Below, piece after piece: positions 16,650 to 24,730 of a stretch of DNA of 32,813 nucleotides. The stretch is from the NCBI RefSeq assembly GCF_002114285.1, contig NZ_NEDJ01000037.1:1-32813 (forward strand). Reading direction: 5' to 3'. Source of the stretch: Halorubrum ezzemoulense DSM 17463. GTDB taxonomy: Archaea > Halobacteriota > Halobacteria > Halobacteriales > Haloferacaceae. Each line of letters opens with the position of its first letter. Positions within the stretch are counted from its first letter, which is position 1. The notes beneath the pieces were generated by a model that did not search any database, was not told the DNA's origin, and saw only the letters and a program-made list of their open reading frames with translations. The translations under genes and the position numbers were made by a program.

Positions 16650-17681
16650 TCAGTCGTCCGCCGTCGGCGCCGGCGGCGCGCCCGTGAGCCGGTCGCGGTC
16701 GTGGTCGGCCTCGAAGTCGAGGTCAGGGCCGCGCGCGATGATGCGCGTCGGGGTCACGTCGGGGTGGGTGGTGTAGTAGTGCTCCTTGATGTGGTCCATG
16801 TTCACCGTTTCGGCGACGCCCGGCGTCTGGTAGAGGTCGCGCAGGTACGGCCAGAGGTTGTCGTACTGGTGGATGAACTGCTGGTTACACATGAAGTGGG
16901 TGTGGTACACCTGATCGAAGCGGACCAACGTGGTGAACATACAGATGTCCGCCTCGGTGAGCGAATCGCCGACGAGGTAGCGCCGGTCCGCGAGCCGGTC
17001 GTCGTAGCGGTCGAGCGCGCCGAACAGGTCGTCGATCGCGTCGTCGTAGGCCGCCTGCGAGGTGGCGAAGCCCGCGCGGTAGACGCCGTTGTTGATCGGC
17101 TCGTAGTTGTCCGTGATCACCTCGTCGACCTCGGCGACGGTCGCGTCGTCGTCTTCGTCGGGGAGCAGCGAAACGTCGTTTCCGAGGTCCGCGAACGCGG
17201 TCGAGAGCATCCGGAGGATCTCCCGCGACTCGTTGTTGACGACGGTCTCCTCCTCGGTGTCCCACAGCACGGGCACGGTCACCCGACACGTGGCGTCCGG
17301 GTCGGCCGCGACGTACAGCTCGCGCAGGTAGTCGCTGTCGTGGAGACGGTCGGGCGTACAGCCGTCCTTCTCGGGGGTGAACTGCCAGCCGTCCTCGTCG
17401 CGGTACGGGTCGACGACCGAGACGCCGATCGCGTCTTCGAGCCCCAACAGCGACCGCGCGAGTAGCGTGCGGTGCGCCCACGGGCACGCGTACGACACGT
17501 ACAGGTGATAGCGACCGGCCTCCGGCTGGAAGCGCTCGTCCGGCTCCGCGTCGACGTGGTCCGGCACGTCGCTGCCCGCGATCCAGTTCCGGAACGTCGT
17601 CTCGCCGCGCTGGAACGCGCCCTCCTCGTCGGTCGTCTCGTAGGTGTCTGTGCGCCACTCGCCGTTCACGAGCTGGTTCAT
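16650..17681 (-). CDS. Glutathionyl-hydroquinone-reductase-like GST family protein (YqjG/ECM4 type)
   Basis: This 343-residue protein belongs to the Xi class of glutathione transferases, which reduce glutathionylated hydroquinones. The N-terminal thioredoxin-like domain has the catalytic motif CPWAHR with Cys66. The conserved VPVLWD and NNESREILRM segments follow, then an all-helical C-terminal domain containing YLVGDSLTEADICMFTTLVR. The length is normal for the family. Haloarchaea make gamma-glutamylcysteine rather than glutathione, so the true thiol partner is probably different (inference). A TATA-like box (gttatag on the minus strand, 17705-17711) lies 24-30 nt upstream of the ATG. The gene has its own promoter and lies inside the segment bounded by the inverted repeat elements. 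Confidence 0.9.
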   Translation of the reverse strand: MNQLVNGEWRTDTYETTDEEGAFQRGETTFRNWIAGSDVPDHVDAEPDERFQPEAGRYHLYVSYACPWAHRTLLARSLLGLEDAIGVSVVDPYRDEDGWQFTPEKDGCTPDRLHDSDYLRELYVAADPDATCRVTVPVLWDTEEETVVNNESREILRMLSTAFADLGNDVSLLPDEDDDATVAEVDEVITDNYEPINNGVYRAGFATSQAAYDDAIDDLFGALDRYDDRLADRRYLVGDSLTEADICMFTTLVRFDQVYHTHFMCNQQFIHQYDNLWPYLRDLYQTPGVAETVNMDHIKEHYYTTHPDVTPTRIIARGPDLDFEADHDRDRLTGAPPAPTADD

Positions 17682-17816
17682 ACTACACGCGTGGGCTTCG
17701 ACGCCTATAACGTGGCCGGGGACACGCGTGTCACCCGCTGTATGTGGTGTGTAGATTCATATCACGATCTTCCCATTCACGACCGAGAGGCGGTGGATCG
17801 ACGGCGAACTCCTCCG

Positions 17817-18089
17817 AAGCCCCAGCCGCGAGGCGAACGCACGCCCGCTGCGCTCCTCGCTCGGTCGCTCACTCCGTTCGCTCTCTCGTTGCGGTGCTTA
17901 CGTCGCCCGCGTTCGCCTCGCGACTGCCACTTCAAGTCCCACCTACCGCAACCGCACCGCAACCGCATCGCAGCCTCACCCCTCCCCAGCCTCGCGGTTC
18001 GCGCTCTCCGAGCGCTCACCGCTCCCTCGCGCGTGCCCCTCGCGGCCGCCGCTTCGCTCCGGCCGCTCGCAGGCACGCGCCGCCGCAGT
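17817..18089 (+). repeat. Dispersed noncoding repeat element, copy 2
   Basis: This 273-bp element is the inverted partner of the copy at 11402-11658. It runs from aagccccagccgcgaggcg to cacgcgccgccgcagt. Stem A pairs CGCGAGGCGAACGC (17827-17840) with GCGTTCGCCTCGCG (17909-17922); CAG/CTG pairing extends it after one mismatch. Stem B pairs GCGCGTGCC (18029-18037) with GGCACGCGC (18072-18080), with GCGGCCG/CGGCCGC inside. The element fills most of the 465-bp gap between the GST-like gene and the FAD oxidoreductase gene. The remainder of that gap holds the GST-like promoter and about 57 bp before the oxidoreductase start. I see no open frame that looks real. Confidence 0.8.
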
Positions 18090-18146
18090 CGATCTGTCCT
18101 CTCGCCGTCCCGGTGGCTTTTCCTCGTCGCTCGCGTGTCCTGACGC

Positions 18147-19445
18147 ATGACCGACCCAGACGAGGCAGCGCCGACGGTCGCCGTCGTCGGCGGCGGCGCG
18201 GTCGGTGTCACGACCGCGCACGACCTCGCGGCGCGCGGCGCCGACGTGACCCTCTACGAGCGCGGGGAGCTCGCGGCCGAGAGCTCCGGGCGCGCGGCTG
18301 GCCTCCTCTACGACGCCTACGCCGAGGACGTCGACGCCGCGGTCGGCGCCCGGTCGATCGAGCGGTTCCGAGTACTCGACCGGTCGCTGCCCGGCTTCTC
18401 GTTTTCGCCCTGCCCGTACGTGATCGCGGTGCGCGAGGGCGACCCCGACGCCGACGCCGTCCCCGGGATGGTCGATCGCATGCGCGGCCACGGCCGCGAC
18501 GTCTCGCTCGTCGACCCCGACGCGCTCGGCGAACGGTTCCCGCCGCTCCGCACCGACGACCTCGCCGTCGCGGCGGTCGCCGAGGGGGCCGGCTGGACCG
18601 ACCCGTCGAGCTACGTCCGCGCGCTCGGCGACCGGGCCGGTCGCGAGGGGGTCGCGATCGAGACGAACACCGCCGTCGCGCTCGGGCCGCGGCCCGGCGC
18701 GAAACGACACATCCGAGTCGGTGACGACGGAGCCGACGGCGATCCGGCGGCCGAGACGCGCGCCTTCGATGCCGTCGTCGTCGCCGCCGGGGCACACGCT
18801 CGATCGCTCCTCGCGGACGCGGGCGTCTCCGTCCCGGTCGTCCCCTACCGGGTCCAGGCGCTCGTGACCCAAACTGACTACGACGGGCCGATGGTCTACG
18901 ACGCCACCGCGGACGCGTACCTCCGCCCGCACCCCGACGGCCTGCTCGCGGGCGACGGGACTGAGCCGGTCCCGGCCGACCCCGACGACTACCGCCGCGA
19001 GGCCGACGACTGGTTCCGCGAGGACCTCGCCGGCGCCCTCGACGAGCGCCTCGCCCGCGGGGACCGCCTCGACGGGGGCGAGGGACCCGACCGCGGCGAA
19101 CGGGTCGACCGCGGGATCGACGACGCCCGGGCATGGGCCGGACTCTGTACCGCGACGCCGGACGGCGACCCGCTCGTCGGCCCGGTCGACTCGGAGGCGG
19201 GCGATCCGACGCTCTTCGTCGCCGCCGGCTGGCAGGGCCACGGGTTCATGCGCGCGCCGGCCGTCGGCGAAGTGGTGGCCGAGGGCGTGCTCGCGTCGCT
19301 CGCGGGCGCCGCCTTCGACGGGCCGGAATCGCCGTGGATCGGCGCGTTCGACCCGACGCGGTTCGGTTCGGATCGGTTCGACGGCGACGAGGCGTTCGAT
19401 ATCGTCGAGGGCATGTCGCTGTCGAACCGGACGGAGGAGGAATAG
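18147..19445 (+). CDS. FAD-dependent oxidoreductase, D-amino-acid/glycine oxidase (DAO) family
   Basis: This 432-residue enzyme binds FAD through an N-terminal Rossmann motif, VAVVGGGAVGVTTAHDLA (about residues 10-27), followed by YERGELAAESSGRAAG. The C-terminal FAD-contact part reads CTATPDGDPLVGPV and then AAGWQGHGFMRAPAVG, which is the usual ending of the DAO/sarcosine oxidase family. It probably oxidises an amine or amino acid such as a D-amino acid, glycine or sarcosine, but the substrate cannot be told from sequence. An acidic charged insert lies near residues 285-325. The gene stands alone, downstream of the repeat element and convergent with the Hsp20 gene. Confidence 0.85.
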   Translation: MTDPDEAAPTVAVVGGGAVGVTTAHDLAARGADVTLYERGELAAESSGRAAGLLYDAYAEDVDAAVGARSIERFRVLDRSLPGFSFSPCPYVIAVREGDPDADAVPGMVDRMRGHGRDVSLVDPDALGERFPPLRTDDLAVAAVAEGAGWTDPSSYVRALGDRAGREGVAIETNTAVALGPRPGAKRHIRVGDDGADGDPAAETRAFDAVVVAAGAHARSLLADAGVSVPVVPYRVQALVTQTDYDGPMVYDATADAYLRPHPDGLLAGDGTEPVPADPDDYRREADDWFREDLAGALDERLARGDRLDGGEGPDRGERVDRGIDDARAWAGLCTATPDGDPLVGPVDSEAGDPTLFVAAGWQGHGFMRAPAVGEVVAEGVLASLAGAAFDGPESPWIGAFDPTRFGSDRFDGDEAFDIVEGMSLSNRTEEE

Positions 19446-19472
19446 CAGCGGCCGCAGAGCCGAAGCCGGGGG

Positions 19473-19889
19473 TCAGTCGTCTTCTTCGACGACGTCGACG
19501 TCGCTCGATCCGCCGCGTTTGGGGATCTCGACGTGGAGCGTCCCGTTGCGCGTGAGCGTCGCGTTCGCGCCCTCGGGCGTCACGTCGGCGTCGCGGGGGA
19601 GGTCGACGCTGCCGGACAGCGAGACGCCGCGGCCCGGGAACACGAGGTCGTAGCCGTCGTAGAAGTCGCGGAAGCGTTCGAGCGAGACCTCGACGGTGCG
19701 GTCGAGGAAGGTGACGTCGACGTCCTCGCCGCGCACGCCGGGGGCGTCGAAGACCACGAGGTACGCGTCGTCGCTCTCGAGGAGGTCGTGCGAGAGCGGG
19801 CGGCGCTCCTGGACGCGACCCCAGCCGCGGCCGACGCGTTCGAGGGCGTTACGGAGCGCGGAGCGACCGCTTTCGACGAGTCCGTCCAC
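19473..19889 (-). CDS. Small heat shock protein, Hsp20/alpha-crystallin family
   Basis: This 138-residue chaperone would bind unfolding proteins without ATP. The alpha-crystallin domain covers about residues 33-125, with the strand pattern AYLVVFDAPGV, VDVTFLDRTVEVSL and the closing NATLTRNGTLHVEIPK. The N-terminal arm is short, and the C-terminal tail is acidic and lacks a clear I-x-I motif. The start appears to be GTG at 19889, 3 bp after the stop of the zinc-ribbon gene, so the two form an operon. That upstream gene would carry the promoter. Confidence 0.85.
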   Translation of the reverse strand: MDGLVESGRSALRNALERVGRGWGRVQERRPLSHDLLESDDAYLVVFDAPGVRGEDVDVTFLDRTVEVSLERFRDFYDGYDLVFPGRGVSLSGSVDLPRDADVTPEGANATLTRNGTLHVEIPKRGGSSDVDVVEEDD

Positions 19890-19892
19890 CGC

Positions 19893-20048
19893 TCACACCT
19901 CGATTTCGACGAGGTCGCTCCCGCCGCAGTACGGACACGAGAGGTCCTCGACCGCGTGGTCGTCGGGCACGTCGTACGTGTAGTGGTTCTCGAACATGTC
20001 GAGCTCGCAGTCGTCGCTGACGCACTTGACCTCCATCGTCGATGGCAT
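19893..20048 (-). CDS. Small zinc-ribbon protein
   Basis: This 51-residue protein has four cysteines at residues 9, 14, 38 and 41 (CVSDDC and CPYCG), enough to bind one zinc. The centre is acidic and aromatic (FENHYTYDVPDD). I think it belongs to a haloarchaeal DUF family (DUF7559, from memory). I chose the ATG at 20048 rather than 20036 because a TATA-like cttaaac at 20073-20079 is 25-31 nt upstream of the former. It is directly followed by the Hsp20 gene. It may bind protein or nucleic acid; no function can be stated. Confidence 0.8.
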   Translation of the reverse strand: MPSTMEVKCVSDDCELDMFENHYTYDVPDDHAVEDLSCPYCGGSDLVEIEV

Positions 20049-20125
20049 ACGCGGACGTAGTATCGGCGGCGGCTTAAACGGCGTGGCGGCGGCGAGCCGG
20101 GGGTGCGAACCGCGCGATGCGGCGC

Positions 20126-20575
20126 TCAGACCCCCGCACCGCGCATCCGGTCCGGCACGACGGTTCGCTCGGCGACAGCGACGACTGCGATACCCAACGC
20201 CGTGCCGGCGAGGAAGCCGGGACCGTACGGGCGAAACGGGATTTCGAACGCAAGCGCGACTCCCAGCCCGACGGAGATCGCGAGGATCGCGGCGCCGAAG
20301 GCGACGTAGGTCAGCGTCTCGTAGCGATCCGGCGAGAGGCGGTCGCGGGCGAGCCACGCGATCGGGCCGACGGCGACTGCGGTCGCCGCGGCCCAGCCGG
20401 CGGCGAGTCCCCACGGTCTGGGATTGGTGCCGAGAAACTGTATCGCGGCGAGCGCGCAGAGCGCGGCGAACGAGACGTAGTTTCCGACTCGCTGCCAGCG
20501 AGCGGACCCGTCGGCGCGCGCTGGCGCGCCGTCGCCGGAGGTCGTCTCACCGTTCGGGGGCGTTTCGGAGGGCAT
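20126..20575 (-). CDS. Hypothetical membrane protein, four helices
   Basis: This 149-residue protein has a polar N-terminus of about 35 residues and then four hydrophobic segments, roughly at residues 40-58, 62-80, 93-112 and 118-140 (for example VGNYVSFAALCALAAIQFLG and FLAGTALGIAVVAVA). I do not recognise the family. An upstream in-frame ATG at 20602 falls inside a TATA-like cataagtaat (20600-20609), which lies 25-34 nt before the ATG at 20575, so the latter is the likely start. The gene is divergent from the radical SAM gene. Confidence 0.7.
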   Translation of the reverse strand: MPSETPPNGETTSGDGAPARADGSARWQRVGNYVSFAALCALAAIQFLGTNPRPWGLAAGWAAATAVAVGPIAWLARDRLSPDRYETLTYVAFGAAILAISVGLGVALAFEIPFRPYGPGFLAGTALGIAVVAVAERTVVPDRMRGAGV

Positions 20576-20668
20576 GGTCGGGGTTTCCGCGCGTTCCGGC
20601 ATAAGTAATCCGGCGCGGCTCGGGCGTTCCGCACGCTTTTCCCGTCTCGGTCGAGTACGGACGGTAAC

Positions 20669-22522
20669 ATGACCGATTCGCCCGCGTCGGCTCGGGGGTC
20701 GCTCCCGGCCGACCCGAACGACCTTTCCGTCACCATCGTCGACGGGTACGTCGACGAGCCGGCCCACTTCGGCGTCCCGCCGTACCTCTCGACGTACCCC
20801 CGATACACCGCCGGGGCGCTCGTCGACGCCGGCGTCTCCGAGTCGGCGATCACCTATCACACGATCGACGAGCTCCGCGAGGACCGGAGCAAGCACGCCG
20901 ACGTCGCCGACGCCGACCTCATGATCTACGTCGGCGGGATGACGGTGCCCGGGAAGTACGTCGGCGGCACCCCCGCGGAGCCGGACGAGGTGCGAGAGCT
21001 CGGCTGGACCGCCGACGGCGTGACGCTGCTCGGCGGCCCGGTGCGCTTCGGCGTCGGCGAGGAGAACGCGGGCGCACAGGAGACCCAGCGCGACGACCTC
21101 GACTACGACTTCGTCGCGATGGGCGACGTGGAGGCCGCGGCCCACGACCTCGTCCGCGAGGGGTTGGAGGGGTACGGCAACCGGATGCGCACGAACGGGG
21201 AGGTCGACCGCTGGGCCCGGCAGGGGGCGTTCGTCGTCGAGCAGCACCCGAACCACCCCGACTACCTCATCTGCGAGATGGAGACCTCCCGCGGGTGCGC
21301 CTACCGCTGCTCGTTCTGTACGGAGCCGCTGTACGGCGACCCGGCGTTCCGCGCGGCGCGGTCGGTCGTCGACGAGGTCGACGCGCTCTCGGACCGCGGC
21401 GTGCGACACTTCCGGCTCGGGCGGCAGGCCGACATCCTCGCGTTCGGCGGCGACGGCGAGGCGCCGAACCCCGACGCGCTCCGGGAGCTGTACGGCGGGA
21501 TCCGCGAGGTCGCGCCCGACCTCCGGACGCTCCACCTCGACAACATGAACCCCGTGACGATCACGGACTACCCGGATGCGTCCCGCGAGGCGATCCGCGT
21601 CATCGCCGAGCACAACACGCCCGGCGACACGGCCGCGTTCGGGCTCGAATCGGCCGACCCGGTCGTTCAGGAGGAGAACAACCTCCTCGTCACCGCCGAG
21701 GAGTGCTTGGAGGCCGTCCGCGTCGTCAACGAGGAGGGCGGCTGGCGCCCGGGCGACGCCCCCGAGACGACGCCCGGCGACCCGGCCCGCGTCACCGGTC
21801 CCTCAACCGGACCGGACGCCTCGCCGCGGCTGCCGAAGCTCCTCCCCGGGATCAACCTCGTCCACGGGCTGACCGGCGAGCGCCCGGAGACGTACGAGCA
21901 CAACAAGCGCTTCCTCCAGACGGTGTACGACGAGGGGCTGATGCTCCGCCGGATCAACATCCGGCAGGTGATGGCGTTCGCGGGCACAGAGATGGCCGAG
22001 ACGGGGGCCGAGGTCGCACAGGAGCACAAAGACCAGTTCCAGGCGTACAAGCGCGAGGTGCGCGAGACCATCGACAACCCGATGCTCGACCGCGTTGTGC
22101 CGCCGGGAACCGTCCTCCCGGACGTGTACCTGGAGTACCACCAGGACGGCAAGACGTTCGGGCGCCAGCTCGGCACGTACGCGCTCCTCGTCGCGGTGCC
22201 GGGCGAGCGCGAGCTCGGAACGAGCATCGACGTGGCGATCACGGACCACGGCTACCGCTCCGTCACCGGCGTCCCGTACCCGCTCGATGTCAACGTGGCC
22301 TCGATGGACGAGCTCACCGCGATCCCCGGGATCAACCGGAGCACGGCTGGTGACATCGTCGTCGGCCGCCACTACGACTCGGTCGAAGCGGTCGACGCCG
22401 GGGTCGCCGACCTCGGGGCGTACGCGGTCGCCGGCGACACCGACGTGCCGATCCCCGGTCGCGAGCGTCCCGGCTCCGGCCCCGGTCCGGCCGCGCGGTC
22501 GTCGCTTGGTCGCGGGGACTGA
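20669..22522 (+). CDS. Radical SAM protein with C-terminal helix-hairpin-helix (COG1031-like)
   Basis: This 617-residue enzyme should bind a [4Fe-4S] cluster through Cys210, Cys214 and Cys217 (CAYRCSFC) and cleave S-adenosylmethionine. An N-terminal domain of about 200 residues resembles a B12-binding-like fold (GGMTVPGKYVGG, LLGGPVRFG) but has no DxHxxG motif that I can find. After the radical SAM barrel there is a TRAM-like strand region (PPGTVLPDVYLEYHQDGK) and a helix-hairpin-helix near residues 540-575 (VNVASMDELTAIPGINRSTA) that may bind DNA or RNA. The substrate is unknown. An Asp/Gly/Pro-rich insert lies near residues 355-385. The metallo-hydrolase gene follows after 3 bp and is probably co-transcribed. 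Confidence 0.85.
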   Translation: MTDSPASARGSLPADPNDLSVTIVDGYVDEPAHFGVPPYLSTYPRYTAGALVDAGVSESAITYHTIDELREDRSKHADVADADLMIYVGGMTVPGKYVGGTPAEPDEVRELGWTADGVTLLGGPVRFGVGEENAGAQETQRDDLDYDFVAMGDVEAAAHDLVREGLEGYGNRMRTNGEVDRWARQGAFVVEQHPNHPDYLICEMETSRGCAYRCSFCTEPLYGDPAFRAARSVVDEVDALSDRGVRHFRLGRQADILAFGGDGEAPNPDALRELYGGIREVAPDLRTLHLDNMNPVTITDYPDASREAIRVIAEHNTPGDTAAFGLESADPVVQEENNLLVTAEECLEAVRVVNEEGGWRPGDAPETTPGDPARVTGPSTGPDASPRLPKLLPGINLVHGLTGERPETYEHNKRFLQTVYDEGLMLRRINIRQVMAFAGTEMAETGAEVAQEHKDQFQAYKREVRETIDNPMLDRVVPPGTVLPDVYLEYHQDGKTFGRQLGTYALLVAVPGERELGTSIDVAITDHGYRSVTGVPYPLDVNVASMDELTAIPGINRSTAGDIVVGRHYDSVEAVDAGVADLGAYAVAGDTDVPIPGRERPGSGPGPAARSSLGRGD

Positions 22523-22525
22523 GCG

Positions 22526-23389
22526 ATGTCGGTCGACGATCGCGAAGACCCCGACCGCCTCGAAGGTCCCGCGGTTACCCGGGTCGAAGTCCCCGTCGAC
22601 ACGCGCGCGCCGGGCGGGACCACGAACGCGTACCTGTTGGACGGCCTCCTCGCCGACCCCGCCGCCCGGACCGACGCGCTCGACGCGGCGCTCGCGGAGC
22701 GCGGATCGGTAGACGCGGACGCCCCGTCCGTCGAAGCGATCGCCGTCACCCACGCCCACCCGGACCACGTCGGCGCGGTCGCTGACTACGCCGCCCTGAC
22801 GGACGCGACGGTCGTCGCCCGCGATGACCACGCGGACCGGTTCGCCGCGGCCGCCGGGGTCGGGCCGGACGGGACGGTCGCGCCGGGCGAGACGGTCGCC
22901 GACACCGCGGTCCGCGCGGTCGACACGCCGGGACACGCGCCGGACCACCTCGCGTTCGCGGCCGGCGGTCCGGGGACCGAGTCGGGGCGGTCGGTGCTGT
23001 GTTGCGGCGACCTCGCCGTCGCCGAGGGGAGCGTCGCGGTCGCCGCGCCCGAGGGCGACCTCGCTGCCTACCTCGCGAGCCTCGAACGCGTGCGCGACGC
23101 CGGCTACGACCGACTCCTCCCCGGACACGGCCCGCCGATAGACGACCCGCCGGCGGCCTGCGAGCGGCTGATAGATCACAGGCTGGACCGCGAGCGAGAC
23201 GTGATCGCCGCGCTCGACGGCGGCGCGTCGGACCTCGACGCGGTCGTCGACGGCGCCTACGAGAAGGACCTCTCCGGCGTGCGGGACCTCGCGCTGGCGA
23301 CGGTCGCCGCGCACGTCGAGAAGCTGGTCGCCGAGGGACGGGCCGACGAGGCGTGGCGCGCGCGGCTCGCGGACCGCGGGTTCGACTGA
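22526..23389 (+). CDS. Metallo-beta-lactamase-fold hydrolase (LACTB2-like)
   Basis: This 287-residue protein has the zinc-binding motif THAHPDH (His76, His78, Asp80, His81), then a DTPGHAPDHL segment, CCGDLAV with the bridging Asp, and LLPGHGPPI. These define a glyoxalase-II/LACTB2-like hydrolase. Some relatives cleave RNA and others cleave thioesters, so the substrate is open. The C-terminal ~70 residues form a helical domain like the winged helix of LACTB2. It starts 3 bp after the radical SAM gene, which suggests linked function. Confidence 0.85.
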   Translation: MSVDDREDPDRLEGPAVTRVEVPVDTRAPGGTTNAYLLDGLLADPAARTDALDAALAERGSVDADAPSVEAIAVTHAHPDHVGAVADYAALTDATVVARDDHADRFAAAAGVGPDGTVAPGETVADTAVRAVDTPGHAPDHLAFAAGGPGTESGRSVLCCGDLAVAEGSVAVAAPEGDLAAYLASLERVRDAGYDRLLPGHGPPIDDPPAACERLIDHRLDRERDVIAALDGGASDLDAVVDGAYEKDLSGVRDLALATVAAHVEKLVAEGRADEAWRARLADRGFD

Positions 23390-23420
23390 CTCCGCGGCTC
23401 CCGCCGTCCACCGAACGCCC

Positions 23421-24041
23421 CTACGGCTCCGCCTCTAACTCCGCGACGACCTCGGAGAGCGGCGTCTCGGTCACGTCGACGAAGCGGCCGCCGGCGGCGA
23501 CGATCCCGCCGTCGGTCTCCGGGTCGTCGCCGACGTGGACGAGGCCGGTGGTGGCCGTTCCGAGCGCCTCCGCCGCGGCCTCGAACGCGGAGGGGTGCGG
23601 CTTCCGCCAGCCGCAGCCGACGCTCGTCGTGACCGCGTCGAACTCGCCCCGGAGCCCGGCCCGGATCAGCGTCCGCGGGACGAGCTCGGGGACGGCGCAG
23701 TTCGAGAGCAGCCCCACCGGGCCCCGGTCGGCCGCGCCCCGGACCGCGTCGAGCGCGCCGTCGCGCCGGGTCACGTCCGGGTCGAACGCCGCGATCACGG
23801 CGTGCCTGGCGACGTTCTGCTCCGCGTCGACGCCGCGGGAGTCCAGCGCCCGAGCGACGTGTGCGGGGAGAGGGACCTCCGCGCCGGCCGGCGCCTCGAC
23901 GTGCTGCTCGCCGTACGCGACGTGCCAGTCGTCGGGGACCGTTACGCCGCGGGACTCCAGTTCGCGCGCGACCGTTTCCGCCGGGTCGGACGGGTACTCG
24001 ACGTCGACGAGGGTCCCGAAGAGATCGAAGGTGACTGCCAC
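23421..24041 (-). CDS. HAD-superfamily hydrolase
   Basis: This 206-residue protein shows all four HAD motifs: FDLFGTLV near the start with the nucleophilic Asp6, LLSNCA, the Lys in GWRKPHPSAF, and HVGDDPETD. It should be a cytosolic phosphatase or dehalogenase-like hydrolase of subfamily IA; the substrate is unknown. The best start is a GTG at 24041, giving MAVTFDLFGTL. The reading frame runs on upstream without an ATG that would fit the family. It is convergent with the metallo-hydrolase gene. Confidence 0.83.
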   Translation of the reverse strand: MAVTFDLFGTLVDVEYPSDPAETVARELESRGVTVPDDWHVAYGEQHVEAPAGAEVPLPAHVARALDSRGVDAEQNVARHAVIAAFDPDVTRRDGALDAVRGAADRGPVGLLSNCAVPELVPRTLIRAGLRGEFDAVTTSVGCGWRKPHPSAFEAAAEALGTATTGLVHVGDDPETDGGIVAAGGRFVDVTETPLSEVVAELEAEP

Positions 24042-24124
24042 GATACCACCGTTAGGGACAAACCCGGATTGAAGCTGTCGGTCGGGGGAACGCCTCTCGA
24101 CGCCGACCGTTCGCGCCGCCGCCG

Positions 24125-24607
24125 TCAGAACAGCGAGCCGAAGTGGAGCGTGACGAGCCGGTAGAGCCCGGTCACCCACGCGCACAACCACAGGAGCATG
24201 AAGCCGGCGACGCCGGCGCGGAGCCGCTTCCGCCAGTGGCTCATGTCCTCGTGGAGCTCGTCGATGTCCACGCTGGGGTCCTCGTAGGCGTCGGCGTTCC
24301 GCTTCGCCTGGAAGATCCGCACGATCCCGGTGAGCGCGAACGCCAACAGGGCGTACGCCTGAACGCCGAAGAACGCGTGGAGGATCGCCATGCCGCTCAC
24401 TTGGTCGAGGACGCGCGGGACCATCCACCCGGCTATCGGGACCGTCGTGAGCACCAGTCCGACGACGATGTACCGCAGGTGGCGCATCAGCACGTTCCAC
24501 GACACGGTCTCTGCGTCGATCATGATCCAGGCGCCGTACAGGAGGAACGGGAGACTCGTCGTCACGGACATCCCGGCGAGGGCCGCGATGACCGACTCGT
24601 CGACCAT
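24125..24607 (-). CDS. Membrane protein next to the respiratory cluster (DUF7321-like)
   Basis: This 160-residue protein has four likely transmembrane helices, at about residues 5-28, 43-65, 75-98 and 130-155. Between the third and fourth is a polar cytoplasmic loop (AKRNADAYEDPSVDIDEL). His43 and other conserved-looking His residues lie near membrane edges and could bind haem, but this is speculation. A TATA-like box (gtaaag on the plus strand, 24631-24636) lies 24-29 nt upstream. The gene is divergent from the cytochrome b cluster. I recall homologues named DUF7321 in similar neighbourhoods. Confidence 0.78.
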   Translation of the reverse strand: MVDESVIAALAGMSVTTSLPFLLYGAWIMIDAETVSWNVLMRHLRYIVVGLVLTTVPIAGWMVPRVLDQVSGMAILHAFFGVQAYALLAFALTGIVRIFQAKRNADAYEDPSVDIDELHEDMSHWRKRLRAGVAGFMLLWLCAWVTGLYRLVTLHFGSLF

Positions 24608-24730
24608 ACCGTCGATACGTGCTCCGGCGCGTAAAGCCCCCCGATCCGCGTCGGGCGCCCGCGGTCCCGCCCTCTCGCCGTCGGGGCGCGGACGAAAACA
24701 GTTAGCGTCAGGAGCACGTACCCCGGGGCG
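24608..24730. promoter_or_regulatory. Divergent promoter region at head of the respiratory cluster
   Basis: This 123-bp gap separates the DUF7321-like and DUF7319-like genes. The minus-strand gene has ctttac at 24631-24636. Toward the plus-strand gene there is an A-rich gaaaacagttag around 24693-24704, at the right distance from the ATG at 24731. I see no strong dyad. Confidence 0.4.

Noticed and set aside
21803..23314. Minus-strand open frame opposite the radical SAM and hydrolase genes (about 503 codons)
   Set aside because: It is antisense to two well-supported genes and has Arg/Val-rich composition without a recognisable domain.
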